Below are positions 11,966 to 25,600 of a stretch of DNA of 64,000 nucleotides, piece after piece. Positions within the stretch are counted from its first letter, which is position 1. The number at the start of each line of letters is the position of its first letter. Where the stretch lies: positions 3,224,001 to 3,288,000 of the forward strand of contig JBBPUQ010000002.1 of the NCBI GenBank assembly GCA_038501195.1. The letters are read 5' to 3'. Under the pieces are notes generated by a model, which searched no databases, was not told the origin of the DNA, and saw only the letters and a program-made list of their open reading frames with translations. A program made the translations under genes and the position numbers. This DNA comes from Nemania diffusa. Its lineage: Eukaryota; Ascomycota; Sordariomycetes; Xylariales; Xylariaceae.

Positions 11966-13048
11966 GCAGATAATAGCCTTGACGATATTTTAATTTGTTT
12001 GGAAGTGACTGCAGAAGGCTGACATACCCATCTATATATCTAACGACCAGCATCCCCCTAGGAAGACAAAGGTAGATTGATGACAACGACGTGAGCCTTC
12101 GCAGTTCCGGCCGCCACCCCCCTATACTTGGGGGTGTAGAAGATATATATGCACACCAGTTATAACAGCGTACCTAGATAGTATGAATTGCCACCACCCA
12201 TTCCGTAACATATAGTACATAGAGCGGTCAGAATCCAGTAGCCAACAGTAGCAGCTAGTAGCAAACATTCCAATCTCTATGTGCTCTAAGCTAAGGAAAA
12301 TTGTTACAAACCTGGAAACGCAAGAAACAAAAGACCTTTAGCCATCACATTCCTCTATGGGTTTATTTCAGTCACCATAAAATCTAAATATACGAGTAAT
12401 AAACATCCACCGTCATATAATTCGTGGCGAACTGACAAGGTATTCGGTAGCTAATCCGCACTAAGCAAAACTCCAAGCCAAGTATCAAAACGTACAGAAG
12501 AAAGGCCCAAGCCGTGAGCCAACCATTTACCTGCACATGCCATCACCCATTGCCTACTATACCAACTGGAATAGCATAAGTAAATAGAGCATTACGAGTC
12601 GCCGGGTTGTTCGACCAGGCACCTTAGTTCTAAATAGGTACCTATGATGTTGCTGTGCAAGTTTCAGAAGGAAATATCAATCAAAACAACAAGAGTTGTA
12701 CTTCTCCCTCTATGTCCTATCTGAACGCCTGCTTACAAAGCACACGACACAAAAGGAATGTGCCCAGTAGATGAGCCATGGTGCTATAAATGCATGTTGC
12801 AGTAGCTCTTGGAGAGAGACCATCAGGTCTCCGCATCCCTCCTCGCTTTTAATTCATGAAATCCCTAGCATGCAGATCCTCGTAGAAAGCTGGATATCAA
12901 GCCTTCGTCCCATCAAAACGTCACGCCGTAAATGCAGTCCCCAATTAATTAGGGAAATCATCGTCGATGCCGATTATGGAAGCTTGTCCGGGGTTGTAAA
13001 ACCCGGAGAAACGTAATCCATGATCTTGTCGCCTGAAGAGTGTGCTAT
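11966..13048. other. Convergent intergenic region, no gene recognised
   Basis: Lies between the 3' ends of Trm82 (+) and the DnaJ gene (-). The sequence is AT-rich and contains only short frames. Part of it will be 3' UTR of both genes; the rest holds nothing I can name. Confidence 0.5.
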
Positions 13049-14487
13049 TTATTGAGATGCACATTGCACACGTTCAGCATGTGGGTGGCCATCTTCATCC
13101 TCCTCATCCATTCCTGCGGCACCACCGAAGCCTCTAGCTTGGCCGGAGTTGTCTAGATCTTCAAGGTCCGCAACATCGGTCATAGCATCTGCCGGCGGTA
13201 CAATCTCCATAGCAGGAGCGGGAAGGATCTTTCGGAGAGCCTCAAAGGCTTCAGGATTGTCGGTCCAGCCTCGCTCGGGGAATTTGACGGCAAATTGGAT
13301 GTACAAATTGCCTACGTCATGATGGCGATGAGAGGGCATGCCCTGTCCGCGAACCATCTTGACAGCATCTATATCGGTGTCTGTTAGTCCTCCTGCAAGC
13401 AAGACACGAGTGGACAAAACTTCTAAGTTAACTTACCTGGTGCAATGGCCTCACCGGGCATGATCTCAACATTCAGCCACCGTTCATCGAGGTGCTCGAT
13501 ATGAATGGTACCGCCAGCTAGAGCTGTAACAAGCTCGATCTCGCAGCGGTAAAGGAGATCATCCTCTTTTCGGGTGAATCTGGCGTGGGGCTTCTGTTCG
13601 ATCTCGAAAACAACATCGCCGGCTTGAACACCAGGGGCCTGGTCGCCTTCGCCTCTGAACTCGACCTTGGTTCCACTTCGGACTCCCTTGTCGACGTGAA
13701 CATGCAAGACCTTCCTATCTACAATGGTCTTTTTGCCAACGCAACCCTTGCAGCGGTCCTTCTCCTTGATTATCTCACCCTCGCCGCTGCAATCGGGGCA
13801 TACAGTCTGGAATCGTTGAATCATGGGACCCATCTGACGCATCATAGTCTTCATACCATGTCCATCACAACCGGGACAGCGCTTTACAGCACCTTCCTTA
13901 CCACCTCGACCATCGCACTTAGGACAGATAACAGAGCGCTGGAGGGCTAGCTTTGAGACCTTCCCTCTATAGATATCCTCGAGGGAAACTTTGTGTGTAT
14001 GGTGGATAGTTCGCGCCTTAGGGGGGCCGCGAGATTGGCCAGCCATACCGCCAAACATGCCGCCGAGGCCACCGCCGAAGGAGCCACCACCGAAGAACTG
14101 AGCAAATAAATCTTCGGCGGCCATGCCACCTCCAGCACCACCTTCTAAGCCGGCTTCGCCATACTGGTCATAGAGAGTGCGTTTTTGTGGGTCTGATAGG
14201 ATTTCATAGGCATGGGAGATTTCTTTGAACTTGTCTTCGGCCGCGGGGTTGTGGGCGTTCTTGTCTGTGGTACAATATCAGTATATGTATGCGACCTTTC
14301 GTGCGCCAGCGCCTGGACTTACCGGGGTGATACTTGAGGGCTCCCACCTTGTAAGCCTTTCTCAGCTCTTGATCTGTGGCGGTGGGTGAGACCTAGGGAA
14401 CTGTCAGTGTATTTATCCTGGCAATATAACGCTGGTAGTTTGGAGACATACCCCGAGGCACTCATAGAGTTTCGTTTCCTTGGCCAT
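13049..14487 (-). CDS. YDJ1: Type I DnaJ co-chaperone, Ydj1-like
   Basis: Four exons (14487-14452, 14392-14323, 14264-13437, 13392-13049) give 425 residues. The introns are 59, 58 and only 44 nt. Domain order is that of class I HSP40: a J domain with HPD at 34-36 (D split by intron 2), a Gly/Phe-rich linker ([15 protein letters not shown]), four zinc-finger repeats ([32 protein letters not shown]), the C-terminal substrate-binding domains, and a terminal CASQ. CASQ is a farnesylation CaaX box and is also the last four residues of yeast Ydj1, which is farnesylated for ER/mitochondrial surface association. It stimulates Hsp70 ATPase and delivers clients. No obvious canonical heat-shock element was found in the upstream sequence I read. 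Confidence 0.96.
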
Positions 14488-15992
14488 CTTGTCGGTTTAT
14501 GATGTGCAGCGGAGTGGAAAAGAGGATGGGTCGCCGGTCGGTTCTAAAGTAAAGTGGTTTGGCCGGAAGCAAAATTCTATAAGGAAGCGCAGTCTATGTT
14601 AATGTAATGTATTTGCTTGTTGGCAGAAAGAGATATCATAACAAGCGTGACTACGCAATGGCACAAATGAAAACGTAGTGGGGGTCCTTGACTCTGTGCG
14701 GCCAGGCTGAGTTGAGGTGGAAGGCGACAGAAAAAGTCGACCAAGGAGCCCCACATAGGCTTGAATCAGGTTGAGGGAACTAGCATCTGGCCCATGTGCC
14801 TCTAATAGGTAGTGGACTGTGGACTGTGGACTGTGGGCGTGTAGCCAATATGCTAGCTGGGGATTGGGGAAGAGAGAGCAGCCGAACACAAGCCCTCGGA
14901 ATGGATGATGGAATAAGTACTAGTAACAGCCCGAGCATAGATGCAAGATTCAGGTGTGGAGAGTGACAATAAGTAGACCAAGTGTGCTTACCTGCTAGGC
15001 GCAGACCTGAGTCGGTCCTCACAAGTCTTGCTGGCACAAGAGGAAGAACGTCGATACGACCAAGGCTATTGGTGCAGGGCTTATGACTAGACTTGCAGGC
15101 GTAGTCACCTTTCTCTATAGCTGTATGATGCGAGGAATGACACGCGAAGAAGTTGTCGTAAAATTTAGAATGTTAAGTGATGCGATGCGATGCAATGCGA
15201 TAATCTCAGAAGTAAGTCCCGGCAGCCTCGGGGTTCCAGAAGGATCTGGAGTGGTCAGGCGCACACGTCGATTAAACAACAAGAGGGGAAACTTTAAGAT
15301 AGCAGATAGCGAGAGAACGCGCAGGTGTAAATTCTAAATACCAGGTAGCAGTAGGTTAGGTGCTGGAGTTCGTCCTAAGAAAGAGGCATTAGCAAGCAAT
15401 CAAGGCAAGGCATGCGGGACGCAGGCAAAGTCTACTGTCTACACTACGGAGCCGCTGCTAAAGTTCAACCAACCAACGAACCGGAGCTTTCTGAGGCTGA
15501 TCTCCCATCGAAACAGATGGAATCGTGGCTTAGGTGCGCATGTAGCTCCCGGTAGCTGGGGAGGCTGAACCTAATGAGATTACTATTATTTGCGCGAGAG
15601 ATTGGTTGTGAGTGCCACTCGCTCAGCCCCATTATACTTGGAGATACTTCCAAGGTTCTATCTCATGGGGCTAATGCGTCTTCTATCTGATTCCGGTAAT
15701 GCAATGGAACCTCCCAGGGGTTAATTTGGGGCTCTTGGCCCATAAATAAACGGGTCTTCAGTGGCAGATGGGCGATTGATAGGCTAGTTCTAGGTTCTTT
15801 CTTTGCCTGCCGCAAAGCCCTACTTTAAACCTACAAGATAAGGCTCCGGATACCATAGTCCAGAGAGCCCAAAAGAATCGCTTCCCAACGGCCTACTTAG
15901 AAATGTAGGATATGTGTTAAGAACAAATAACTATAAAAATTAGAGAGAGCACAAAATCTTAAAAGTTGACGGGTACACCTAGTTAAAACCTA
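14488..15992. other. Intergenic, no gene recognised
   Basis: Includes the Ydj1 promoter. A small tandem repeat of the 7-mer GTGGACT (about 3.5 copies) lies at 14812-14836. Short frames on both strands lack protein-like patterns. Confidence 0.5.
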
Positions 15993-16302
15993 GGGAGGGG
16001 GGCGGACTGGGTTTTGGGACACGCTGGAACTCGCGTGTTTTCTATGTCGCACTGTCGATTTTTTTGTTATTCTGCTATATGCATTATACAATATTTATAT
16101 GTTCTTTCTGCTTTTATTACAGCATTATTACAACTTTTTTTTATAACACTACGTACGATATAAACAGCGTATAAGTCGAAAAGACTAGAACTGAAGTGAC
16201 CTAGCCGGCGCTATGTTATACCGGCCCTGTAGTACAAGTATTCAAAATACAGTTAACAGGGCTGTCAACAGCGTGTCCCAAAAACGGGTTCCCCCACCCC
16301 CA
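15993..16302. mobile_element. MITE-like element with 34-bp terminal inverted repeats and TA flanks
   Basis: The left end (15993-16026) and the reverse complement of the right end (16269-16302) match at 26 of 34 positions. The innermost 15 (TTTTGGGACACGCTG) are identical. TA dinucleotides flank both ends (15991-15992 and 16303-16304), the target duplication expected of Tc1/mariner/pogo (Fot1-type) transposons. The interior is AT-rich and has no open frame long enough for a transposase, so this would be a non-autonomous 310-bp element. The outer G-rich ends are more diverged than the inner part. Confidence 0.75.
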
Positions 16303-19300
16303 TAGGTATTTTCGCTGGTAGTTGGCCCAATAACTACGCACGACATACCTGTACTTATATATTTCTCATATACACCGAGAATACAAATGCGCATCCAACA
16401 AACTATCTAACGTCTTCCCACTTTAGACTCCGCGCTTATGTTTATTAAAGAAGTTTAATAGGCTTGTTTCTCTGTGTCGTAGATCGTGCCGTAAGCCCGC
16501 GCTAGTCAACTAATCAATAACATATATGAATAGCAGATCTGATTATAAGACCATGCCATCAGGACATGCCTAAGGTAGTTTCTAGGGAAGACGACAGCAA
16601 TGGTACTCAAACATACCTAGGGTGTTAGGTTATCACTATATGTTGATTGATCCATTTCCACGTTCGATTATCGTCGTATTGTAAATAGATTATTATCTAA
16701 ATCCCCGATGCGATGGCGATCATGAAAGCAGCAACTCCATATCGTCGTCTACTGCTGAACTGGTAGCGGCTTGGGTCTCTTCGCCATTATGACCACTTAT
16801 TGCTGGTAATGGTGCTAACAGCGCTGCATGCTAGACCTCGTGACCAGTGAGTTGATTCTCGCCCACGTCTTGGGTTTAGATGAGATAGCCGCTTGAGAAA
16901 ACTGGGTTATTACCAAACTTTCGGCGTGGCTGGCAATAGAATCTTGCTGGGAGAGATAACCCTAGCTACTCTTCATTCATAGTAGGTAGGAGAATAGGTA
17001 GGCAGGGGCCGAGGCCAAAACAACCAGCTATGAGCGCAACTCGGTGGTGCATGAACTTTCAACGAGAGAGTGTCTAGCTAGCTCGACTGATTCTCCAGCA
17101 CAGCCCATAGCCACCACAAGACCAGTAGATTCCAACCGGATTCCATGCGTCATTTGATTGGTACGCTAAGTAAGTACGAGGGGTAATCCCAATAACCTAA
17201 TAGCTTTGATATCTAGGCTTGGCACTACCCTCTCTTTGGGTGCTGGAATGTACGGTACTTATATAGCAACAGAGGGCCCCTGTGAAAGCCCTTGTTGAGA
17301 CCCGACGATGATGGCCTTACACATGAAGATAGCTTTGACCCAAGGAGGGTAGATCAGCTGTCCAATCGACTAGCCCGCTCGGCTCCTTCGTGCTATACTA
17401 GGCAACAGGAATACAGATGTACTACTAAGGGGTTCAAATTATTCGCTAACTTCATTTTGTCATTGGATGCCAAGGACGAAGTGTAGTTGTAGGTAAGTAG
17501 ATTTGTCGTCTGACATAATCGAGGTGCTCCACATTACAGTATACCTGCGGTCATATTACCGCATGTACTTTCAGATAGCCTATTGCAAGTTACAGTGGGG
17601 CATCGATGTCAAAAGTACGTCCTATAAACGGACGAAGAGACGATATACAGCTCTGGTCTACTGTAGTTACCTACACTAACTAGATGAGCCCACGTGCTAG
17701 CAGCCGTTGAGGATATAAAGCGAGCAAGGATATGCTTAATGTAGCAACGGTTAGCAATTAGTAAAACAGCTAGGAGGTTGAGCACAAAGGTTCTGGTGAA
17801 CAATGATGGTTGCCTAATATATGTGGATAGGGACCTACTGTACTGAATTGTACAATGCAGACTGCACGTGGTTGGCGAGGCATATAGTACAGCAGGTAGT
17901 GTGTGTGGTCTTAGTCTGCCCCTGAATAGTATTCAAAGCAGAAACCGGAGCACGGAGTACCAAAAGATGACTGCTGTAATTACTAACTAGTCAAGTGTCA
18001 CAACATCTACCACACGACTATAGGACGTATAGACTTAAGATTGTAAGCGCTTAGTGCGTTCAATGTTTGGTAGTGTATAGGTATGTGGTGAGATGCAGGT
18101 ATGTACTGTAGGTTACCTACAGTGGAGGAGAATCGTGGCAGAGTATTAACATACCTTGTAGATTAGGTAATATAGGTAATAGCAACACTAGATTCCCAGT
18201 CCAGCTGACCTACGGTGGGGGATTCTATCTTTCTCCTTCGCAGGTGGATGGTATAGCAAACTTAGCTCTAGCCAAACTTCATACCTAGTAGGCCATCGAC
18301 AAGTCCTACGCTGTAACTCAAGAAAGCGTACTATTCAAGTAAAACAAGTACTCCAAGCAGGGTCAAAGAATGTGTGTGTAACAACACCGATCGCTTAGAA
18401 ACTATAGGTAGGTATGGCGGTACTCCGTAGTAGTTAGACTAGGTAGGTGCGGGAATGAAATATATTAGGTGGTTACTTTTTCAAACGTAGAAGGTCGCTT
18501 GCTTGTTTAGGCAATTGAAGCCCCAAGTCGGCGCCAATTTAGTTACCCACCCGATAGAGCTCCATTTTTAACGGACTTAAGCCCAAGCTTCGGGTAAGTC
18601 AGCCTATCGAATTTTTTTTTGTATGCTAGGTAGTATATTTAGGTACGGCTATAAATGATTATTCTTATTACAACATTTAAGTTGTCCTTTTGCTTTATTT
18701 TATATAATGTTATTATTCGGCTTTGTTTATACCGTACCTACCTAGGTCTACCTATCTAATAGCCTGACCTACCTATCTAGAATGGTCCCCTATCTACATG
18801 GGACTTGAATGCTCACAGCTTCAAGTAGGTATAGTAGAAAGCTACCTACTGTAGGTTAGGCCAGCTATTTAGCCGTTCTATAATTATTACCTTGTGTATC
18901 TAGTGTTTATTTTTATTTAGGGACCTGCCTGAAGTATGAGGCAATTGGTCAGGGTTTTTAGCGTCGACCTGCAATTACAAAGATGATCAGTCAGCACCCA
19001 CTCCGCTATCATAGGGCTACCGGGGACCGGACGGGGGAGGGGGCAGTAGTAGGGATCATTCCATCCTATAAGGCTTAGATGGGTGATAGAGGTTGGTGAC
19101 ATGGCTCTGCACCGGGTCAGTCCCACTCATATCCGCGAAGGTTTTCAATACGAGAGGTAGGAAATAGTAGCCTAGCCTATAAAGTATAGAGAATGTGACG
19201 CTAACACCATGACGTTTCTGGTCTGGGTCCCCGAATATCTCGGAGGTATTGTGGCATCTGGGCGGTGAACTATCTGTGTATAAGCTCGGTACTGACAATT

Positions 19301-20418
19301 ACGGTTCCCAAGTCACGCGGGGATTAGAAAACAAAAAAGCGAGGGAGACTAGAGGGTGGAAGCTCTAGGCCTTTTTAGGGAGTCCAGATCTCAAAATCCA
19401 AGTTTAATAAATGCTAACATGTTGTCAATCGTTCGTTTGCTCAGGGGGAACCAAACCCCCTTGTACAGTAAGTACCTTGGGTAGTTGGAGTCTGGCGGAG
19501 TTTACATAACACCACCACCACCACCACTGCCACCAACCAACCACTGAAACAATCCTATATACTCTTTACATACTATATGGAAGTACCTACCTAGTACCAC
19601 GAGGAGTTGCATGCTTAAGCCGTGGGGCTCCTCTACATCTAGGTACACTGCATATGCCATAGGTGGACTGTGATGGACTGTGATGGACCCAAAGACTGCA
19701 CTAATATCGTGGAAGCCATGGTTAGACTCGGGCTTCTCCGGAAAGGGAGGCTGATGGATCGTGGGTTGCACGCCCTCGGAAGGTGTTAGATCCAGACTGC
19801 CTACATAAATCAAACATCTGTCGGCTTAGTACCAGTAGCATGATTTGACAACGAACGATCCTCCTTCTCCGCCTTGAACCACATGCATGTAACAGCCTAG
19901 CCTAGTACGTCCCTGATCGTGGAAACCAAGCATGAAGTCATCTGGGAGCTTGGTGATCGAACCCTGGTCCAGCTACGCTACACTACCTACCTACTATTAC
20001 CTACAAGCGATTACAACCGAGTCGATACAGTAGCCAGGGGCTCTCAGATATACACATAAAAACCATGAACTGAAAATAGCTGCTACATCTTCAATAATAC
20101 ACGCACAATCCACGGTCTCAGAGACCAGAGCTCGGGTACCCGTATCTTCGGGAATTGAACCGGCAATTGGCGTGTATCAGTAATCTTCAACTCACATATC
20201 AAAACTCGTGTCCCTCGAGCTTTGACGCTCAGTCTTCGTTCGAACGATACCGCCTGTTGCTGACAGTCCTCCAAAACTATAAGACCTTGTTACCTTGATT
20301 ACTTATCATCACTTGCTGCGGACTTCACATAAGGAGAATACCACCCTGTGAACCTCTAACTCCCAGCCCACCCTCCACCTTCAACGTTTGCCACCCTCCC
20401 CTAACTTTTGTCTGTATC
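16303..20418. other. Long intergenic region, no gene recognised
   Basis: About 4.1 kb with only short, pattern-free frames. AT-rich patches occur at 18605-18720 and a CAC/CCA trinucleotide tract at 19508-19545. A short repeated GTGATGGACT-type unit lies near 19668-19690. TAGG/CCTA words are very dense at 18730-18860. The last few hundred bases precede the bZIP gene and should include its promoter and leader. Confidence 0.5.
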
Positions 20419-21412
20419 ATGGAAATACCAAACAGCCCTCCTACACCTCCGGAAAGTCAAACCCGGAAACGAAAGAGTCGAAATAGTGACGTCCGCAAGG
20501 AACAGAATAGGATAGCATCTCGAGCGTACCGTATGTTTTCTTATTCCTGTGGGAGACTTTACTTTACCTAACTGGCGACGCTCTAGCTGACATAGCAAGC
20601 AGGAGAAAAACGGAGGCAGAGGCTAGCACTACTAGACGAAATTCTCAAATCAGAGAACCATAATGACTCCATGAGCTCAGTCTCAGATGAGACAGAGTAC
20701 GGCTCAACCACAACCGCACCGGAGTTCCATGCAACGGAATCTACCAGCAGAACTAGACTTCCATCGAATAGCCCGGCGCCGTACTATATGTCTGCTCCCC
20801 CGGTACTGTCTCCCGTACCAGCGGGTATCCAACCTCTACCTTCCAACGGCCTGGATCGCGACATAGAGTCTTATGTTAGCTACTCCGCGAGGGACTACGA
20901 CCAGGAGGCGGACAGATTTGCCAGGCATGCTGAGTACACCAGCGACCCAAGTATATCAACAATTGGGATGACCTCTGGTTACATATCCTCTCTCCCGGCT
21001 GTGACGTCCGTGCCGTCGACGCCAATGTTTCCATTCGAGGAAGAGTCCATGAACAGCTCCTTTAGCGCCTATCCTCTACCGGACGGTAATGTACCCGGCT
21101 TCCCAGCCGCACAGGGTTACGATTCGAACATGATCAATGCGCTCCAAAGCCTTTCGAGGCTGAGTGACAGCCAGCAGCAGCAGGTCGTAGCCTACATACA
21201 GAAAAACAGAAATAGAGCGCAGTCAGCCGCAGCTGATCATGCTTTTCATCCTGGTTATAGCGGCTATCATGCTCCTATACCAGGTACGTGGCCATTCTAT
21301 AGGTAGCCCTCAAGCGTCTAACGCACAAATAGGCCACTTACAAAATACCGAAGATGCTACACAGCAGGAGAGGAGATTGTCTGGCCGATACGCCCCCAAG
21401 CCCTTTCCGTGA
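20419..21412 (+). CDS. bZIP-like transcription factor with truncated zipper, three exons
   Basis: Exons 20419-20530, 20603-21283 and 21333-21412 give 290 residues. The basic region spans about 17-44 and contains N30-R-I-A-S-R-A-Y-R38, the bZIP DNA-contact signature (N-x2-A-x2-R plus YR), split by intron 1 after Tyr37. Right after it comes EKRRQRLALLDEIL, but heptad leucines do not continue beyond about one repeat, so the zipper is short or absent. The rest is Ser/Pro/Thr-rich with a late helical segment (ALQSLSRLSDSQQQQVVAY). Intron 2 (GTACGT donor, CTAAC branch, AATAG acceptor) gives a short last exon; if it is not spliced, the frame stops at 21306 instead. Similar basic regions with weak zippers are common in fungal regulators. 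The target genes are unknown. Confidence 0.8.
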
Positions 21413-22600
21413 TCCCTTTGATAGCGGATTGCAGATGGCGCGGTCTATTGGGCTGGATAGAGAGGTTGCGACTAAAGAGACAGTATCACTTACGCAGCCG
21501 GACCTATGGCGAATTGACCAGGTTTTGAGCCCGCGAGATATAAACTATCACTGCTTCTCTAGTGCGGCGGGCTGGCCTCGGACGTTGCACTAGAGGAGGG
21601 GCACATCCTTATCATATTGCACTAATACACCGTCCCTTGGCGAGTGGTCTCCACCTACTCACGATGACGATGGCTAGCTGAAGATATCCGTTGCCTATAA
21701 AAGACCTGTGCATATCATGCTCATGCGCAGCGTCGTGGTCGAGGGATGGGATTCTGAGCCACTGAGTTCCGCGAGTATCCTGTCTCAGCGCCAGAGCATA
21801 CGAATCAAAGCATGTGCGACACCTTAAAAAGCCGAGACTGCGAAGAATCCCTTACATGCGATGCGCATATAGGTCTGAGGTGAGCCATTATAGCGGCGTC
21901 ACACTCGCTGCCAAACGTCATAGAGCTCACCTCTCTAAGTCTAAAAACTTCTACCAACCTGATAGCAACGGTCCAATAACCTATGAAGCCCGGCTATAAG
22001 CAGGAGGTATTACGTAGCTATTCCTGTATCTTAGAAAAAGCTAGAAAAAGCAATATTTAGCTAAGCATCTAGGGAAGCAACAGCGCCGAGGGAGAAGACG
22101 AGAGTAAAGGTCCGTGATGAGATCGCAAGATTCTGATATGATGAAAGCAAGGCTTAAAAGGACATTAAAGGCAACGAAGGCAACGATGACCGTAGATACA
22201 AATTATTGTGCAATATTTTTAAGTTACGAAGCTACAATGCTAATGTATACGTTCTTCGCCCTTGGGTCGCGTTGTCCCTTGATAATTCCATGGATTGGTA
22301 ACAACGACAATGATTTGAATTGTGGGCAGCGTGATAACTCTATGATATATGCATCACATATAGTTGTTATTTCCGACGAGGACTATGTCTCCTATTCATC
22401 TCCAAGCATAACAGCATAGAACATGACATATAGTATCTGTAAGAGAGAAGTTCGTGTCTGCCCTGTCTGTATCTTGGTGTTGCCAGACCAGTCCACAGGG
22501 CAAAAATTCGTTCTGTATTTTCTTGGTTGTGTTGTAATTTAGTGAGGATAACCCGTACACTAAAGCGGTTGACCACCAACTTGAGTATATATAGTTATAG
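21413..22600. other. Convergent intergenic region, no gene recognised
   Basis: Lies between the bZIP-like gene (+) and Nop14 (-). A 101-codon frame at 22114-22419 has no protein-like features. I see nothing else. Confidence 0.5.
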
Positions 22601-25600
22601 TTAGCCTTGTCTCTTCGCCGCCCGCTTCCTTCCTTGCCGCTCTCGCTCATAGGCATTTGCTTCGCGGCCCTCCTCTCCCTGAATCTCAGCCACAAGCCTC
22701 TTATATTTCTTCTCATATGCAGCGTCCTTTTGTTTCTTAAGTTTAAGTTTCTCGCGAGCCATGAAATTGGCGTCCTTTCGCAGCTCCCGCACGGCGCCTT
22801 TACGCTCTTTCTTATGCTCTGCCTTAAGCTTAGCTAATTGGGCTCGGTCCTTGTCGGCATCGTAATGCTTGTCTGGATCAAACTGATCCTCGAACTTGGG
22901 AATCGCCGTCTTGATACTATGAAACGCCATTAGCATTTAATGTTTCTCTTAGCCCTGTAGCAGTAGGTACTGTAAGAGACAAAACATGAGAATAGAGACT
23001 TACGCTAGTGGCCGATGGTGATGTAATTCGAGTGGCCGCCGAGCTAATTTTGCCATGGTAACCATGGTTTGAAGCTTCGTTTGTAGTTTTAAAACACGGT
23101 CAACTAGGGTCGCAGGAAGCTGGGATTTGCATGAATCTTTAGCCAGATGGTCTAAAGCAAAAACAACTGGTTCAAAGGATTCAATGAACGAAGTCTTGCT
23201 AGCGTAAAGCTGTGATGCTGTGTCCATTAGTTGAAGAGTGGTGTCCAAGGTGGCGACCCTAATTGATAGATCTTCTATCTCTGAGCTGGGCGGCGTCACA
23301 CAGTCCAAAGCTTTTAATTTTTTAACCTCAGATTTACTAGCGCCCGTAATACGCATGCCCGAGATGGATTCATGCTGGGGAAAGTTGCCTTGCTTGTTTG
23401 CTGGTTTGGTTGGCGCAAGAGATATTATTGAGTTGAGGGAGAAATTCATCAACTCCGGGCAAAACCTCCGAGACAGCTTCAAATAATGTAGAGCTAAACT
23501 GCCCATGAAAGTCCCTTGAACAAAATCTGTTGTAACTTTAGGGATTTTTTGCCCCAGGTATCGCGCGATCAGCAACATCGCCGGCGTGATGACAGCGTGG
23601 AAAGCATCACTGGGTGGAAAAATGGTCCCAATAGCCACCAAGACTACGAAGTCTCCTAGCGTAGGGGATAGACATCTGCTTCCGAAGTCATTAACCCGGG
23701 AGCGAAACTCTTCTGCAATCTCTACGGGGAACGATTTTGCAAGCGAATGGAGGTCTGTGGCAAATTAGGATTAGTATTCGCAATTTTAAGACTGCTCGAT
23801 ATAGGAAGAGTCCTTGACTGCCAACGCTTTCGGTTTTCTGGGAGAGGGGAATTTACTTACGCCGTATGATGCTCTCTAGCGTCTTGAACTGTAGAGGACT
23901 TGGTGTGTTCGATGCATTAAAGAGATATTGGACCAAAGCCCGAGAGAAGTTTGCTAGTTTTGATTTGTTTTCGCTGGCCAATTTTGGATGGTATAATATG
24001 CGGACCTTTTGGACGAATGCTGGGATTTGCTCTGGCGACAGACTGCGCGACATGTCCACAAGCTGGTCCAGAGTTTCAGGACAACTACTAATCTCGCTGG
24101 CTTCATCCTTCGTAACATCTGCGAAGGCCGAATCGCGGGCTTCTGTTTCGTTGAGAAGGCCTCTCGTGAATTCGTCGTCTTGGTCATCTTCTTTATCTCC
24201 GGTAGATGAATCCTCATCTTCGGATTCAATAGGCTCTAGGTCTGATCCGCTTGCCAATAAATCATCTTCCACAATGAAGTCATCCTCGTCATCGAAACCA
24301 AGCTCTGTTGCTGTAGGCCGTGTGCGGATTCCAGGGCCAAGGTTGAAATCTTCCTTTTCCTCGTCAAACCACCCTGGTTCTTCTACAGCTGACTGCGTTT
24401 CGTTAGCATCTCCGTGTTTCTTCTCATCCTCGCTGTCGCTTAGTTCTTCTCCACGCATTCTTCTTTGCCGTTTATCCTCTAGGTCCTTAAGCTTCTCTAC
24501 GTCTCGTTGAGCAATCTCTTCTTCTGTCAGCGTTCTGTCTGATGGCTTTGCTCTTCTGTCTAGAGCGAGCTGCCTAAGCCGTAAATCATAATCACGTTCC
24601 ATTTTTTCCCGGCCGGAGTCGTCTGGTTTCGAAATTGCTTGATGGCTCTCGCCCCTAAGCGGTTTGGGATTTGAAAACAAAAGAGCCTGGATGTCGGAAA
24701 GTTCTTCGTCCAGCTACCCAAGAGTAGATAGTTAGCGTCGACAGAATATAAATTTGCAATTTGCATGTCTTACCTCCTCTCTCAAATCCTCATCAGTTTC
24801 CTTTTGGGCCTGCCTTTCTGCTTTGTGAAACTTAGACTTGGCGATAATCTCTTTATAGATTTCTTGTTTCGTCTTTTTCCTTTCTGGTTCTCCCTCGGTA
24901 GCTTCATCGTCTAGGTCCCCGATATCGTCGTCCCCCCGCACACGCTTTAGACCGCGCTGATTATCAGCCGACTCATCACCGGAGTCACTACCATCAGGAT
25001 CAAGAAGATCCGTTTCCTCAAAGTCATCTTGATCGGGAAATGTTATAGACTTGCCCATGTGGGTTAATCCGTCGATAGGTTCATCGTCTTCGAGATCGAA
25101 TATAGAAGTCTTATGGGTTTGCTTCTCCCGGACGAAACGCTGGGCCATTTTCTCCTCGTAGGTCATTGAGGCGTCGTTTTCGCCAAACCGTTGATCTCGT
25201 ATACCGCCAGTTTTATTCCGTCGGTTCATTTCGACTAACAATGTTTGCCGTCGCTAAAGTAGTTTAGTTAGTTACGCGCATACGATTCACTGCAAGTCTA
25301 TCCCTCGGATATTGTATCACATACTCTCTCTTCGCCGATGGCCTTTGCGTCACCAGGGCGGCCCGTAATTCCTTTCGCAGCATCACCTAATACCGGGCGA
25401 TTGCTTGTGACCTGAAATTTGGGACCTCGGGCGTTGTGCTTGAAATCGAAGGGGTTGAACTCCTCTCGCATGCTTTCCAGAGCGGCCGCTCGTTTATTCG
25501 TGTTGACCTTTCCATTTTGGGCGACCTTTCTTCTCTGCTTTTTGCTTTGTTGTGGACCAATAACACCCTGTTCCCGCAGAGACGCCTTCAATCTCTTGAG

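Noticed and set aside
1955..21412. A secondary-metabolite or catabolic gene cluster around the hydrolase, deaminase and bZIP gene
   Set aside because: The genes between are housekeeping (G-patch, Trm82, Ydj1). No backbone synthase, transporter or P450 is present, so clustering is not supported.
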